Assembly: GCA_003140655.1 (NCBI GenBank)
Contig: PLKR01000631.1
Span: 11,638 to 19,027, forward strand
DNA: 7,390 nucleotides
Direction of reading: 5' to 3'
DNA from: Acidobacteriaceae bacterium
Lineage (GTDB): Bacteria > Acidobacteriota > Terriglobia > Terriglobales > Acidobacteriaceae
Shown here: positions 1-7,092 of the stretch, piece by piece
Layout of the letters: each line of letters starts with the position of its first letter
Position numbering within the stretch: the stretch's first letter is position 1
Position numbers and translations under genes: made by a program
The notes under the pieces: model-generated
The model's database searches: none
What the model saw: only the letters and a program-made list of their open reading frames with translations
What the model was told of the DNA's origin: nothing

Positions 1-559
1 GGTGACGAATCAGATCTACGTCGCGAACGAAGAAAGCGACAACGTGACCGTGATTAACGGGGCAACGAACAACACGACGACGGTCGCCACTGGACTCAGT
101 CCCTACGCCGTGGCGGTAAACCCAAACACGAACCAGATCTACGTCACAAACGGCGCCAGCAACAACGTGACCGTGATTGACGGGGCAACGAACAACACGA
201 CGACCGTGACCGCCGGAAACCGTTCTGTCGCCGTGGCGGTGAACCCGAACACGAACCAGATCTACGTCGCCAATTACAACAGCAGCAGCGTGACCGTGAT
301 TGACGGGGCAACGAACAGCACGACCAAAGTCGCCGTCGGAACCAGCCCTTGCGCCGTGGCGCTGAACTCGAACACGAACCAGATCTATGTCCCGAACAGC
401 GCCAGCAACAACGTGACCGTGATTGACGGGGCAACTAACAACACGACGACTCTCACCGTGGGGAACAATCCTGACGCCGTGGCGGTCAACCTGACTACGA
501 ACAACATCTACGTCGCGAACGCAGTAAGCAACAACGTGACGGTGCTGACATCACAGTAG
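1..559 (+). CDS. YVTN-family beta-propeller repeat protein, C-terminal part (5' end outside window)
   Basis: The frame is open from the first bases of the window and ends at a TAG at 557-559. The visible 185 residues are four full 41-residue units and a final partial one. Each unit reads roughly TNQIYVxNxxSNNVTVIDGATN, then a Thr-rich stretch and AVAVNPN, which is the YVTN/NHL-like propeller signature. Each unit should form one four-stranded blade, and the closing half blade ends VTVLTSQ. Such proteins are usually secreted or surface-exposed and serve in binding or scaffolding; no catalytic residues are visible. The GTG at 2-4 is probably an internal Val, because the related motif NPVTNKIYVAN is common in the family, so the real start and any signal peptide lie upstream. 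The ligand is unknown. Family assignment is firm; cellular role is not determined. Confidence 0.85.
   Translation, partial: VTNQIYVANEESDNVTVINGATNNTTTVATGLSPYAVAVNPNTNQIYVTNGASNNVTVIDGATNNTTTVTAGNRSVAVAVNPNTNQIYVANYNSSSVTVIDGATNSTTKVAVGTSPCAVALNSNTNQIYVPNSASNNVTVIDGATNNTTTLTVGNNPDAVAVNLTTNNIYVANAVSNNVTVLTSQ
5..556 (+). repeat. Tandem 123-nt repeat array coding for YVTN blades
   Basis: The conserved start of each unit (ACG AAY CAG ATC TAY GTC, diverged to ACG AAC AAC ATC TAC GTC in the last) falls at 5, 128, 251, 374 and 497. The period is therefore exactly 123 nt (41 codons) with no indels: four full units and a 60-nt partial one. The blade core coding NNVTVIDGATNNTT is close to identical at nucleotide level between units, including synonymous positions. 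This points to recent duplication or gene conversion. Because the period is a multiple of three, unit gain or loss would keep the reading frame. Confidence 0.9.
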
Positions 560-659
560 TTCTCAACCCGCGCCCACTTAGTCTGACGGCGTGCTCGATT
601 GACGCTGGCTCGGGCTGCCCACAACCAGTTCATTATCGTGGGTTATGGAAATCCTGGTT
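560..659. other. Convergent intergenic gap without a clear terminator
   Basis: This 100-nt gap separates the stop of the + strand YVTN gene from the stop of the minus-strand cyclase gene. Only weak complementarity is visible: a CCCAC/GTGGG pair and an AACCAG/CTGGTT pair with long loops, neither followed by a T-run. No intrinsic terminator can be called on either strand, so termination here may be Rho-dependent or use weak structures. Confidence 0.4.
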
Positions 660-3656
660 TCAATTGGCGGGAACTGCTTCCTGTTGAGCGACGTTCACCC
701 GATTCCGTCCATTCCTTTTCGCCCCATAGAGCGCTTGGTCCGCGGCGGCAACCAATTCTTCTGGGGAACTGTGCGACTCCAGAGTTGCGGTCGCGACACC
801 CACGCTGATCGTCAGGAACGGGGCAACCGGCGATGCAGGATGCGGCAACTGGAGACCAGCGATTGCCAACCGAATCGACTCCGCGACCCGCGTGGCCCCG
901 GCGGCGTCTGTTGCCGGAAGAATCACGGCGAATTCCTCACCGCCATAGCGTGCGGCCAAATCAATCTGGCGCTTGGCAAGCCGAGTTAGTTCCGATCCCA
1001 CCAACCTGAGATACTCATCGCCTCGCTGGTGTCCCTCGGAATCGTTAAGCGCCTTAAAGTGATCGACATCGAGGATCACGAGCGAGACTGCGGACCCCGT
1101 TCTCTTCCCGCGGGCACATTCCGTCTTGAGTGTTTGGTCAAACACCCGCCTGTTTGCCAGTCCGGTCAGCGAATCGAGGGACGATAGCCGTGACAGATCC
1201 TCATTGAGCCGCCGCAGATCCGCTGTTTTCTCTTCCACGATCCGCTGGAGCTCGTGCTCCCGTCTTTGTGCTCCCAACATCCGCAATCGAAGGATACCCA
1301 AAACCGCCGACACAGGGATTAGTCCGCACGTGCCGACAAACCACCACGTCCAATACCACGGAGTCAGGATTTCAAATGCGAAATCAGCCCTGTGACCACT
1401 CCACACTCCATCGCTGTCTCGGGCTTCTATCTCCAGCCGGTATGTTCCGGGCGCCAGCTCTGCGAACTGCAGTTCTCTTTGAGCCGTTTCGGTCCAGGTT
1501 GAATTTGCTCCCTCTAATCGGTAGCGAAAAACAACCCCGTTTTCACGGAGAGCATTCGGTGTGAAGTATCTTGCGATGAGAGAGTTTGAATGAATGCCGA
1601 AGGATGGGTTGCGCTGTCCGGAAACATCCGTGCGTCCCATGACAAGCTTGGTGAAAACGACCTCGGGCGGTGCTTCGGACGCGCGGTGCGGACGCGGCTT
1701 GAAACGAGAGAGTCCACCGCTTGTTCCGATCCAGACTGTGCCATCGGCCTCCTCGGCGAACGCGTTCAGGTTGCAGTCGTCCCACGCCAAACCGTCCCTG
1801 CTATCGTAGTGGCTCCAGCGGGAACCGTCCCACGTGTCCACACCCCGCTCTGTCCCCACCCACAGCCGCCCCGATGCATCGAATTTCAGGAAATACACCA
1901 GTCCGTTGCTGCCAGGTCTCTGGACGGCTTTCTCGATAGCTACGCCGCCAAGTTGCGGATGGATACGGTCGATGCCGCCCCCATGGCGATAACCGATCCA
2001 CATGATGCCATCCGCACCGGCGCCCAGCGAAAGCACCTCCTGATTGCTCAATCCATCGGCGCGCGTCCAATTCCTCCAGCGCCCGGCCCAGAGACCGAAA
2101 AGTCCGGCTACACCCCCAGCCCAGATTGTGCCATCTGTTCCCTCAGCAATCGCCCAAATGCGTGTGGACGGCAATTCGGTGATTCGCGAAAACGTCTGGT
2201 AAGGCACTCTGGCCACAAACAGGCCCTCTTCCGTGGCGGCCCAGAGCCTTCGTTCGCGATCGAAGCGTAAGGTGTACACTGCCCTGCCCGAAAGACCTTG
2301 CTTCTGACCAAACCACTGCACGCCGCCAGTTCGTGCATCAATGCGGGCGGCGCCACGTGTTTCAGTACCTATCCATAGATCCCCGTCGGAAGCCAGTTGA
2401 AGACTATGCACCGGGAAATCAACCAATCCCGCAACTTTCTTCCACAACATGTCGAATTGCCGGCGCGTCCCACGAAACAACCCTCCTTCGGTTGCGACCC
2501 AGAGCGACCCGTCGGCCCGCGGCAGGATCTCGTACACAATATCGCTCGGCAGTCCACTTGCAGGCGAGTAACTCTCCCATTGCTGGTACCCTCGCCACTC
2601 GACGAGTCCCCGGCCCGCCAACCCAATCCATAGAGCGTGCTGCCGGTCTTCGAAGGCTGCGTAGACCACTCCGCGAAGGCCGACGGATCGGTCGATCTTC
2701 TGCCAGCCTTTCCCGTCCCTGATCAGCAGACCATCGGGTGACGGAACCAAAATCCGCCCTTCGGCATCGGTTGCGACTTTTCCCATCTCGCTGCCTGGAA
2801 TGGGCGCATCTGGCCTTCGAAATCTCGTTTGGCCGACGTGCAACACGAACACACCCGCATTCTTCGCTCGCACCCAAAGATTGCCATCGTGGTCTTTCTG
2901 GATTGCTAGCCAGACACGATCCGGAAGTCCGCGGTCTCTCCCGAAGACGGTTGTCCTGTCCCGCTCCCTACGGCACAGTTCCTCTCCGCATCCGTACCAT
3001 AGGATATCGCCATCCACTAAGACGCCGTAGGCACCCGGTCCGGATGTTCCGGGCGCTTGGGGAAACCTTCGCACGGCGACTCCATCCTGCCCGGGATCGG
3101 AATAGAGCTCCACAAGACCGGAGTCCGTGCCAATAAAGGTGTGTCCTTTTCCATCCGACTGGATGCCTTGTGCCCAACTGACCGTCTTGAAGGCGACCGG
3201 AAACTTTTCGAAACGGTTGCCCGACAGTTGATAGAGTCCGAAGTCCCCCCCAACCAATAGAGATCCATCGGGAGCGTCGCCAAGCGCGGCGCCCGAAGTG
3301 GACGGAATTCCCTGTTCCGGTCCAAAGGCCTCGAAGCGTTCCCCGTCGTACCGGAAGATACCGTTTTCCGTGCTCACCCAAATGAAACCAACGCGGTCTT
3401 GGTAGACTTGCCGGACCCCGAGGTTGTTGAGGCCTTCTGCGCTCCCGAAGTTGCGGAAATTATATTCCTGAGCGTACAAGATCCCGGACGTCAGCGCGAG
3501 GAGGGCAAATACAGCAACGCTTCTGAAGGCAACGATAACAGCATCGAACTTTCGGTGGATCAATAGACCGACCGCCGCTGGCACTTCCTGACAGACATCA
3601 GGCGGAATGGACGTCACTGGATCAGCGGACACAAAAAGCGCCAGTCCGATTGCCAT
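660..3656 (-). CDS. Membrane diguanylate cyclase with double Reg_prop propeller and Y_Y_Y sensor
   Basis: This protein (998 aa from the ATG at 3656) should make c-di-GMP from two GTP. A hydrophobic segment at about residues 40-62 ending LYA-QE looks like a signal peptide or anchor. Residues about 65-655 contain 14 Reg_prop-like motifs (for example GFIWVSTENGIFRYDG, GSLWVATEGGLFRG, GTVWIGTSGGLSRF), enough for two seven-bladed propellers. A Y_Y_Y domain (about 660-764; YRLEG, LAPGTYRLEIEARD) follows, then one membrane helix (about 767-793), a short coiled coil, and a GGDEF domain (about 827-990). The cyclase has DVD (863-865), GGEEF (905-909) and the RxxD inhibitory site RQID (896-899), so it should be active and feedback-inhibited. 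Topology: sensor outside the cytoplasm, cyclase inside. The propeller plus Y_Y_Y architecture is that of Bacteroides glycan-sensing hybrid two-component sensors, here with GGDEF as output. The ligand is unknown. It lies 30 nt downstream of the MHYT gene, likely in one operon. The N-terminus is uncertain; a TTG at 3563 would give a more typical signal peptide. Confidence 0.9.
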   Translation of the reverse strand: MAIGLALFVSADPVTSIPPDVCQEVPAAVGLLIHRKFDAVIVAFRSVAVFALLALTSGILYAQEYNFRNFGSAEGLNNLGVRQVYQDRVGFIWVSTENGIFRYDGERFEAFGPEQGIPSTSGAALGDAPDGSLLVGGDFGLYQLSGNRFEKFPVAFKTVSWAQGIQSDGKGHTFIGTDSGLVELYSDPGQDGVAVRRFPQAPGTSGPGAYGVLVDGDILWYGCGEELCRRERDRTTVFGRDRGLPDRVWLAIQKDHDGNLWVRAKNAGVFVLHVGQTRFRRPDAPIPGSEMGKVATDAEGRILVPSPDGLLIRDGKGWQKIDRSVGLRGVVYAAFEDRQHALWIGLAGRGLVEWRGYQQWESYSPASGLPSDIVYEILPRADGSLWVATEGGLFRGTRRQFDMLWKKVAGLVDFPVHSLQLASDGDLWIGTETRGAARIDARTGGVQWFGQKQGLSGRAVYTLRFDRERRLWAATEEGLFVARVPYQTFSRITELPSTRIWAIAEGTDGTIWAGGVAGLFGLWAGRWRNWTRADGLSNQEVLSLGAGADGIMWIGYRHGGGIDRIHPQLGGVAIEKAVQRPGSNGLVYFLKFDASGRLWVGTERGVDTWDGSRWSHYDSRDGLAWDDCNLNAFAEEADGTVWIGTSGGLSRFKPRPHRASEAPPEVVFTKLVMGRTDVSGQRNPSFGIHSNSLIARYFTPNALRENGVVFRYRLEGANSTWTETAQRELQFAELAPGTYRLEIEARDSDGVWSGHRADFAFEILTPWYWTWWFVGTCGLIPVSAVLGILRLRMLGAQRREHELQRIVEEKTADLRRLNEDLSRLSSLDSLTGLANRRVFDQTLKTECARGKRTGSAVSLVILDVDHFKALNDSEGHQRGDEYLRLVGSELTRLAKRQIDLAARYGGEEFAVILPATDAAGATRVAESIRLAIAGLQLPHPASPVAPFLTISVGVATATLESHSSPEELVAAADQALYGAKRNGRNRVNVAQQEAVPAN

Positions 3657-3667
3657 GATAAAGTACA

Positions 3668-3673
3668 CTCCTT
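3668..3673 (-). promoter_or_regulatory. Shine-Dalgarno AAGGAG supporting the ATG at 3656
   Basis: On the minus strand the sequence reads AAGGAG, then 11 nt, then ATG. An in-frame GTG at 3668 overlaps the last G of this motif and therefore cannot be served by it. This favours the ATG at 3656 over the longer GTG start. The spacing is somewhat long, so the choice is likely but not certain. Confidence 0.5.
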
Positions 3674-3686
3674 ATGAGGTCCTCGG

Positions 3687-6368
3687 TCACGCCTGTCCCC
3701 CGTTTGCTTGTGCTCCTAGGTGCGGTTCAGGACGGTCGCCACGCAGCTTGTCGGCGGCCGTCTCTACTGTTAAGGGCTTGCTGAAGTAATAACCCTGAAT
3801 CTCGTCACACCGATGTTTCCGCAGGAATGACATTTGTGCTTCGTTTTCGACGCCTTCGGCAATCACCTTGAGCTTTAGGCCTTTTGCCATGTTGATAATT
3901 GCGGTTGTGATCGCAGCGTCGTCAGAGTTCACGGTGACATCACGGATGAATAGGCGGTCGATCTTGATTTTGTTAACCTGAAACTGCCTCAAGTAGCTGA
4001 AACTCGAATAGCCAGTTCCGAAGTCGTCAATCGCCAGCGTCAGCCCCATAGACTTTAATTCTCTAAGGACTGAGAGCGTCACATCTGCATCAGCTAGAAG
4101 GAGGCTCTCCGTTAGCTCTAGTTCAAGATATTGCGGGGCGAGGCCAGTCTCACGAAGCACACTTCGGATGAGTTTGCAGAAGCCCTGTTGACGAAACTGT
4201 ACCGCTGACACATTTACTGCTACTGAAACTGGGGGGAGACCATCGTCTTGCCATTTCTTCGCTTGACGGCAGGCCGTCCTGAGCACCCATTCACCGATTG
4301 GTACGATCAGTCCGCTGTTCTCAGCAATTCTTATGAATCTGTCCGGTGGCACGAGTCCCAACTCCGGATGCTGCCAACGAAGAAGCGCCTCCAACCCGGT
4401 TATCCTTCCCGTGGCCACATCCATCTGCGGCTGATACAACAGGAAGAGTTCTTCCTTGGCGAGTGCCAACCGCAGGCTGCTTTCTAAGGTCAAACGCTCG
4501 ACCACCTGCGCGTTCATCTCCTCGCTGAAGAAACGAAAGTTGTTACGTCCGCTGTCCTTGGCACCATACATAGCCGCATCGGCATTCTTGATCAGCGTCT
4601 CGAAGTCTGTACCGTGTTCAGGGAAAATGCTGACGCCGATGCTGCAACTAACATTGAGGGAATGCCCTTGGATGACGAATGCAGCGGTCATTGCATCCAT
4701 GAGCCGTTCGGCGGTAACCGCCACGTCGATGAGGTCTTCTACCTGAGTCACCATGATCAGGAATTCGTCGCCACCGAGACGGGCTACGGTGTCCTGTTCA
4801 CGCCCCCACGTCTTCAGCCGTTCAGCAATTCCTTGCAGGAGGAGATCGCCGACCGAGTGTCCCAAAGAGTCGTTGATGTCTTTGAACCTGTCGAGATCGA
4901 GGAACAGAAACGCGACTTCATGCACTTGCCTACGCGCTGCTGCGAGTGCCTTGCTGACTCGATCCTTAAGAAGAGTCCGATTGGGGAGTCCCGTCAGAGC
5001 ATCGTAGTAGGCCAAGAATTGAACCTGTTCCTCGGCGAGTTTGCGGTCCGAAATGTCACGCACGGTGGCCAGCAGGCGCGGCTTCCCGCTCAGCATCAAT
5101 GCAGTGAGGCACACCTCAGCCGGAAAGACTTTGCCGTTCTTGCGCTGGTGCAACCACTCGAAACGTTCCGTGCCCTTGCAAAACGCGGCGGCGATCTTCT
5201 CTTCGGCTGCCACTCGGGAGGACGTGCCGTCACGTTGATTTGGAGGTGAAATATCGGACGGATGCATCATCTCGTTGGCTGGGTATCCGAACATCTGGAG
5301 TGCAGCCGAATTGCAATCCAGAAATCCCTTTTTGTCCATCAGCCAGTTCGCATCGGCCGAGTCCTCGAACAACACGCGATACTTGTTCTCACTGTTTTGC
5401 AGCATCTCCTTGGATCGCTCTTCCTTCCTAAGAACCGTGAAACTAAGAACCGCAGCCACCAGCGTCGCGAATAGAATCGTGACGACATGAGAAGGCCAGA
5501 TCGTGATTGTGGGATGAAGGGCCTGCTTAGCTGCTTCAAAAACAACCATGATGCAGAACGTAAGCATTGCGGTTCTCGTCGCAAGAATACGGACGCTTAA
5601 CACGCTCGTCCGCATCGTCCTCGGTGCGCGCACTAAGCAGTTATACGCTGCCGTCAGAGTGGCAATCCCTAAGACGATGATCGTCACTGTCGCAATGCCA
5701 ATCATGCCGAGATTAGAAACGTCTACGGCATGCGACAAGTCTGCAGCCACGTTGGAAACCGTGAAGCTGGCCGCCGCCATGCCTGTGTAATGCATGACTG
5801 GGATCGCAGCGCCCATAACGATTACGCTAGCAATCCTCCGAAGACGTTTGGTCTCGCCGTGATCTCTGGCAAGGAAGACCAAGCGGAGCGCGACAAACGA
5901 AATAAGAACCGCAAGAACGACGGAAAGAATCACGACTAAAGGATTGAAGTGGCACATCGCACCAATCCGCATGGCATGCATGCCGATGTAGTGCATCGCA
6001 CCGATTCCCCCTCCCATGACGACACTTCCAACCGCCGTGTGCCACAGGCTCATCTCTTGGCCACTTGCGAAATGCAATGCTGCGGCTGAGGCGAAAATCG
6101 CAGCCAGCAGAGATAGTAGGACAGTCGGCCAGTCGTACCGCACCGGAATCGGCAGCCTAAAAGCTAACATCCCAATGTAGTGCATCGACCAAATGCCGAA
6201 GCCCATCGCGCTGGCTCCGCCCGCCAACCATTCAAATCGGGCCGATCCCCGTGCGACGGTCACCCGACCCGCGAGGTCTAACGCTGCATAGGACGCAAAG
6301 GTTGCGATCACAACTGACAGGATCACCAAACGGTAGTCATAGGACCCGACGAGCATCGTGTTTTCCAT
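3687..6368 (-). CDS. MHYT-PAS-GGDEF-EAL c-di-GMP synthase/phosphodiesterase
   Basis: This 893-aa inner-membrane protein should both make (GGDEF) and hydrolyse (EAL) c-di-GMP. Residues about 12-241 form a seven-helix MHYT sensor with three diagnostic motifs: MHYI at 62-65, MHYI at 125-128 and MHYT at 192-195. In the family these are proposed to hold copper and sense O2, CO or NO. Two further helices (about 264-282 and 293-313) precede a PAS domain (about 323-441). GGDEF (about 450-615) has DLD (491-493), GGDEF (532-536) and the RxxD site REQD (523-526). EAL (about 630-877) has EAL (660-662), N719, E751/E754, DDFGTGYSS from 781, K802, E838 and QGY (858-860), so the metal and catalytic residues are all visible. 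Both activities are predicted possible; which dominates cannot be told from sequence. The ATG at 6368 is the first good start (another at 6356), with only a weak purine-rich site upstream. It is the first gene of an operon with the propeller cyclase. Confidence 0.93.
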   Translation of the reverse strand: MENTMLVGSYDYRLVILSVVIATFASYAALDLAGRVTVARGSARFEWLAGGASAMGFGIWSMHYIGMLAFRLPIPVRYDWPTVLLSLLAAIFASAAALHFASGQEMSLWHTAVGSVVMGGGIGAMHYIGMHAMRIGAMCHFNPLVVILSVVLAVLISFVALRLVFLARDHGETKRLRRIASVIVMGAAIPVMHYTGMAAASFTVSNVAADLSHAVDVSNLGMIGIATVTIIVLGIATLTAAYNCLVRAPRTMRTSVLSVRILATRTAMLTFCIMVVFEAAKQALHPTITIWPSHVVTILFATLVAAVLSFTVLRKEERSKEMLQNSENKYRVLFEDSADANWLMDKKGFLDCNSAALQMFGYPANEMMHPSDISPPNQRDGTSSRVAAEEKIAAAFCKGTERFEWLHQRKNGKVFPAEVCLTALMLSGKPRLLATVRDISDRKLAEEQVQFLAYYDALTGLPNRTLLKDRVSKALAAARRQVHEVAFLFLDLDRFKDINDSLGHSVGDLLLQGIAERLKTWGREQDTVARLGGDEFLIMVTQVEDLIDVAVTAERLMDAMTAAFVIQGHSLNVSCSIGVSIFPEHGTDFETLIKNADAAMYGAKDSGRNNFRFFSEEMNAQVVERLTLESSLRLALAKEELFLLYQPQMDVATGRITGLEALLRWQHPELGLVPPDRFIRIAENSGLIVPIGEWVLRTACRQAKKWQDDGLPPVSVAVNVSAVQFRQQGFCKLIRSVLRETGLAPQYLELELTESLLLADADVTLSVLRELKSMGLTLAIDDFGTGYSSFSYLRQFQVNKIKIDRLFIRDVTVNSDDAAITTAIINMAKGLKLKVIAEGVENEAQMSFLRKHRCDEIQGYYFSKPLTVETAADKLRGDRPEPHLGAQANGGQA

Positions 6369-6409
6369 GGTCGAATCTTCGTCTCTGCGGAGCCCGCGAT
6401 CTCAATTCC

Positions 6410-6455
6410 CAGAAGGCCCTTGAATGCTGCCTCGCCTCGTTTTGGCTGCCTTCTG
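6410..6455 (-). promoter_or_regulatory. Inverted repeat upstream of the MHYT gene (candidate operator or leader hairpin)
   Basis: The arms CAGAAGGC (6410-6417) and GCCTTCTG (6448-6455) are perfect 8-nt reverse complements separated by 30 nt. They lie about 42-87 nt upstream of the MHYT gene start. The spacing suits either a leader stem with a large loop or two half sites. An 8-nt match in this much sequence can occur by chance, so the assignment is tentative. Confidence 0.25.
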
Positions 6456-6491
6456 TGTTGAGATGGACGGCAAGGTAGGTACCGCTCATGG

Positions 6492-6540
6492 GCGTACTAT
6501 TGCAATTTGAGCGTACTCCCGCTGAGAACGGCACAATAGT
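6492..6540. repeat. Nested short repeats (GCGTACT direct, ACTATTG/CAATAGT inverted)
   Basis: GCGTACT occurs at 6492-6498 and again at 6511-6517. ACTATTG at 6496-6502 has its perfect reverse complement CAATAGT at 6534-6540. The cluster is AT-richer than its surroundings and lies about 130-170 nt upstream of the operon start. It may be a regulator-binding region, but chance occurrence is not excluded. Confidence 0.25.
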
Positions 6541-6710
6541 TACGAAGGGCTCCAGTGGCGATGAGACGAGAAGGCTAAGACCAGTAGTGCAGGTCATCAG
6601 TCCTCCGCTACAAAACAACCCTTACACAGGTTCACATCCAAAAGGTATATCGGGCGGACTAGCAAGTTCGGAAATCTCGCATCAATGGATTTCACTCACT
6701 TGCGGCTGAA

Positions 6711-6760
6711 TGAGTTGGCGGGTCTCCGATGGCGTAGTTCTGAGTTGGGGACCTCCGATG
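6711..6760. repeat. Imperfect direct repeat, about 20 nt, two copies 30 nt apart
   Basis: Copy 1 (6711-6731) and copy 2 (6741-6760) share TGAGTTGG and CTCCGATG, separated by five and four variable bases respectively. The spacing of about 30 nt is close to three helical turns, which would put both copies on the same DNA face. It lies in non-coding DNA between the small minus-strand gene and the operon. Confidence 0.4.
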
Positions 6761-6804
6761 TAATCTGCCGTGAAACCTCGGGTGCGGAATTCGGTGACGG
6801 AGCC

Positions 6805-7092
6805 TTAGTGGGCGTTGTGTCTGAGCTCTGAGGAGCCCGCTTCAGGCGGTTCGCTCATCAATTCCGGCCCTCGAAGTATTAGCACTTTGGGCACACTTTC
6901 GATGAGGGCGTGAGGAATGTGCGCCGTGCCCACCCAAGCCGCTCTCTTCACGAACGGGCGGTCGAGCGCGATCACTTCCTTGATCCTGGTCGCCACTTTA
7001 TGGTCGATTTCTGCTCCTTGATAATCAGCCAGAATTAACAGCGATTTGGGTCCGTGCTGCGCCACAGTGGTACGAACGAGCTCGGAGAGCAT
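6805..7092 (-). CDS. Small protein resembling SpoIIAA/STAS-SEC14-like family, probably N-terminally truncated
   Basis: The open frame codes 95 residues, from ATG at 7092 to TAA at 6805-6807. The core (about residues 17-70: KSLLILADYQGAEID, then a helix, then RPFVKRAAWVG) recalls small alpha/beta proteins annotated SpoIIAA-like or STAS/SEC14-domain, where a strand 'SLLTLxDVxG' is followed by a helix and 'NKPYVKASAVVG'. Members are usually about 110-135 residues. Here the first strand is missing from this frame, and the ATG has no room for a ribosome site because AAGG abuts it directly. The C-terminal tail (after about residue 72) does not follow the family pattern. No catalytic residues are known for such proteins. 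It reads toward the c-di-GMP operon but lies 436 nt away, so co-transcription is uncertain. It may be a remnant; recognition is by general pattern only. Confidence 0.45.
   Translation of the reverse strand: MLSELVRTTVAQHGPKSLLILADYQGAEIDHKVATRIKEVIALDRPFVKRAAWVGTAHIPHALIESVPKVLILRGPELMSEPPEAGSSELRHNAH

Larger units (their letters stand above)
6369..6804. other. 436-nt gene-poor upstream region of the c-di-GMP operon
   Basis: No convincing coding region is visible. Short open frames exist on both strands (for example 6488-6709 + and 6686-6832 +), but their products are unlike any family I recognise. The stretch should hold the promoter of the minus-strand operon, yet no clear sigma-70 boxes can be picked. 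It contains several small repeats, listed separately. No GEMM-type c-di-GMP riboswitch core was seen. Confidence 0.5.

Noticed and set aside
144..434. Arg/Ser/Cys-rich minus-strand open frame opposite the YVTN repeats
   Set aside because: It is the antisense shadow of the 123-nt repeats; its apparent repeat pattern (PRQSRSRCC) simply mirrors the sense repeat.
616..660. Hairpin-like pairs CCCAC/GTGGG and AACCAG/CTGGTT as a terminator
   Set aside because: The stems are short, the loops are long, and no T-run follows on either strand.
1590..2270. 226-codon + strand open frame inside the propeller cyclase gene
   Set aside because: It lies antisense to clear Reg_prop coding sequence and its product shows no recognisable domain; long antisense frames are common in GC-rich DNA.
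4614..5249. 211-codon + strand open frame inside the MHYT-GGDEF-EAL gene
   Set aside because: It is antisense to the conserved PAS and GGDEF domains, and its product resembles nothing known.
6369..6500. Possible c-di-GMP (GEMM) riboswitch before the c-di-GMP operon
   Set aside because: The conserved GEMM core and tetraloop-receptor elements are not seen in the leader, and the only structure is a single 8-nt inverted repeat.
6337..6618. 93-codon minus-strand open frame overlapping the MHYT gene start
   Set aside because: It overlaps the N-terminus of a well-supported gene in another frame and has no family resemblance.
6488..6709. 73-codon + strand open frame with a weak AGGT upstream
   Set aside because: The product is not recognisable, and the frame overlaps the repeat-bearing upstream region of the operon; nothing beyond frame openness supports it.
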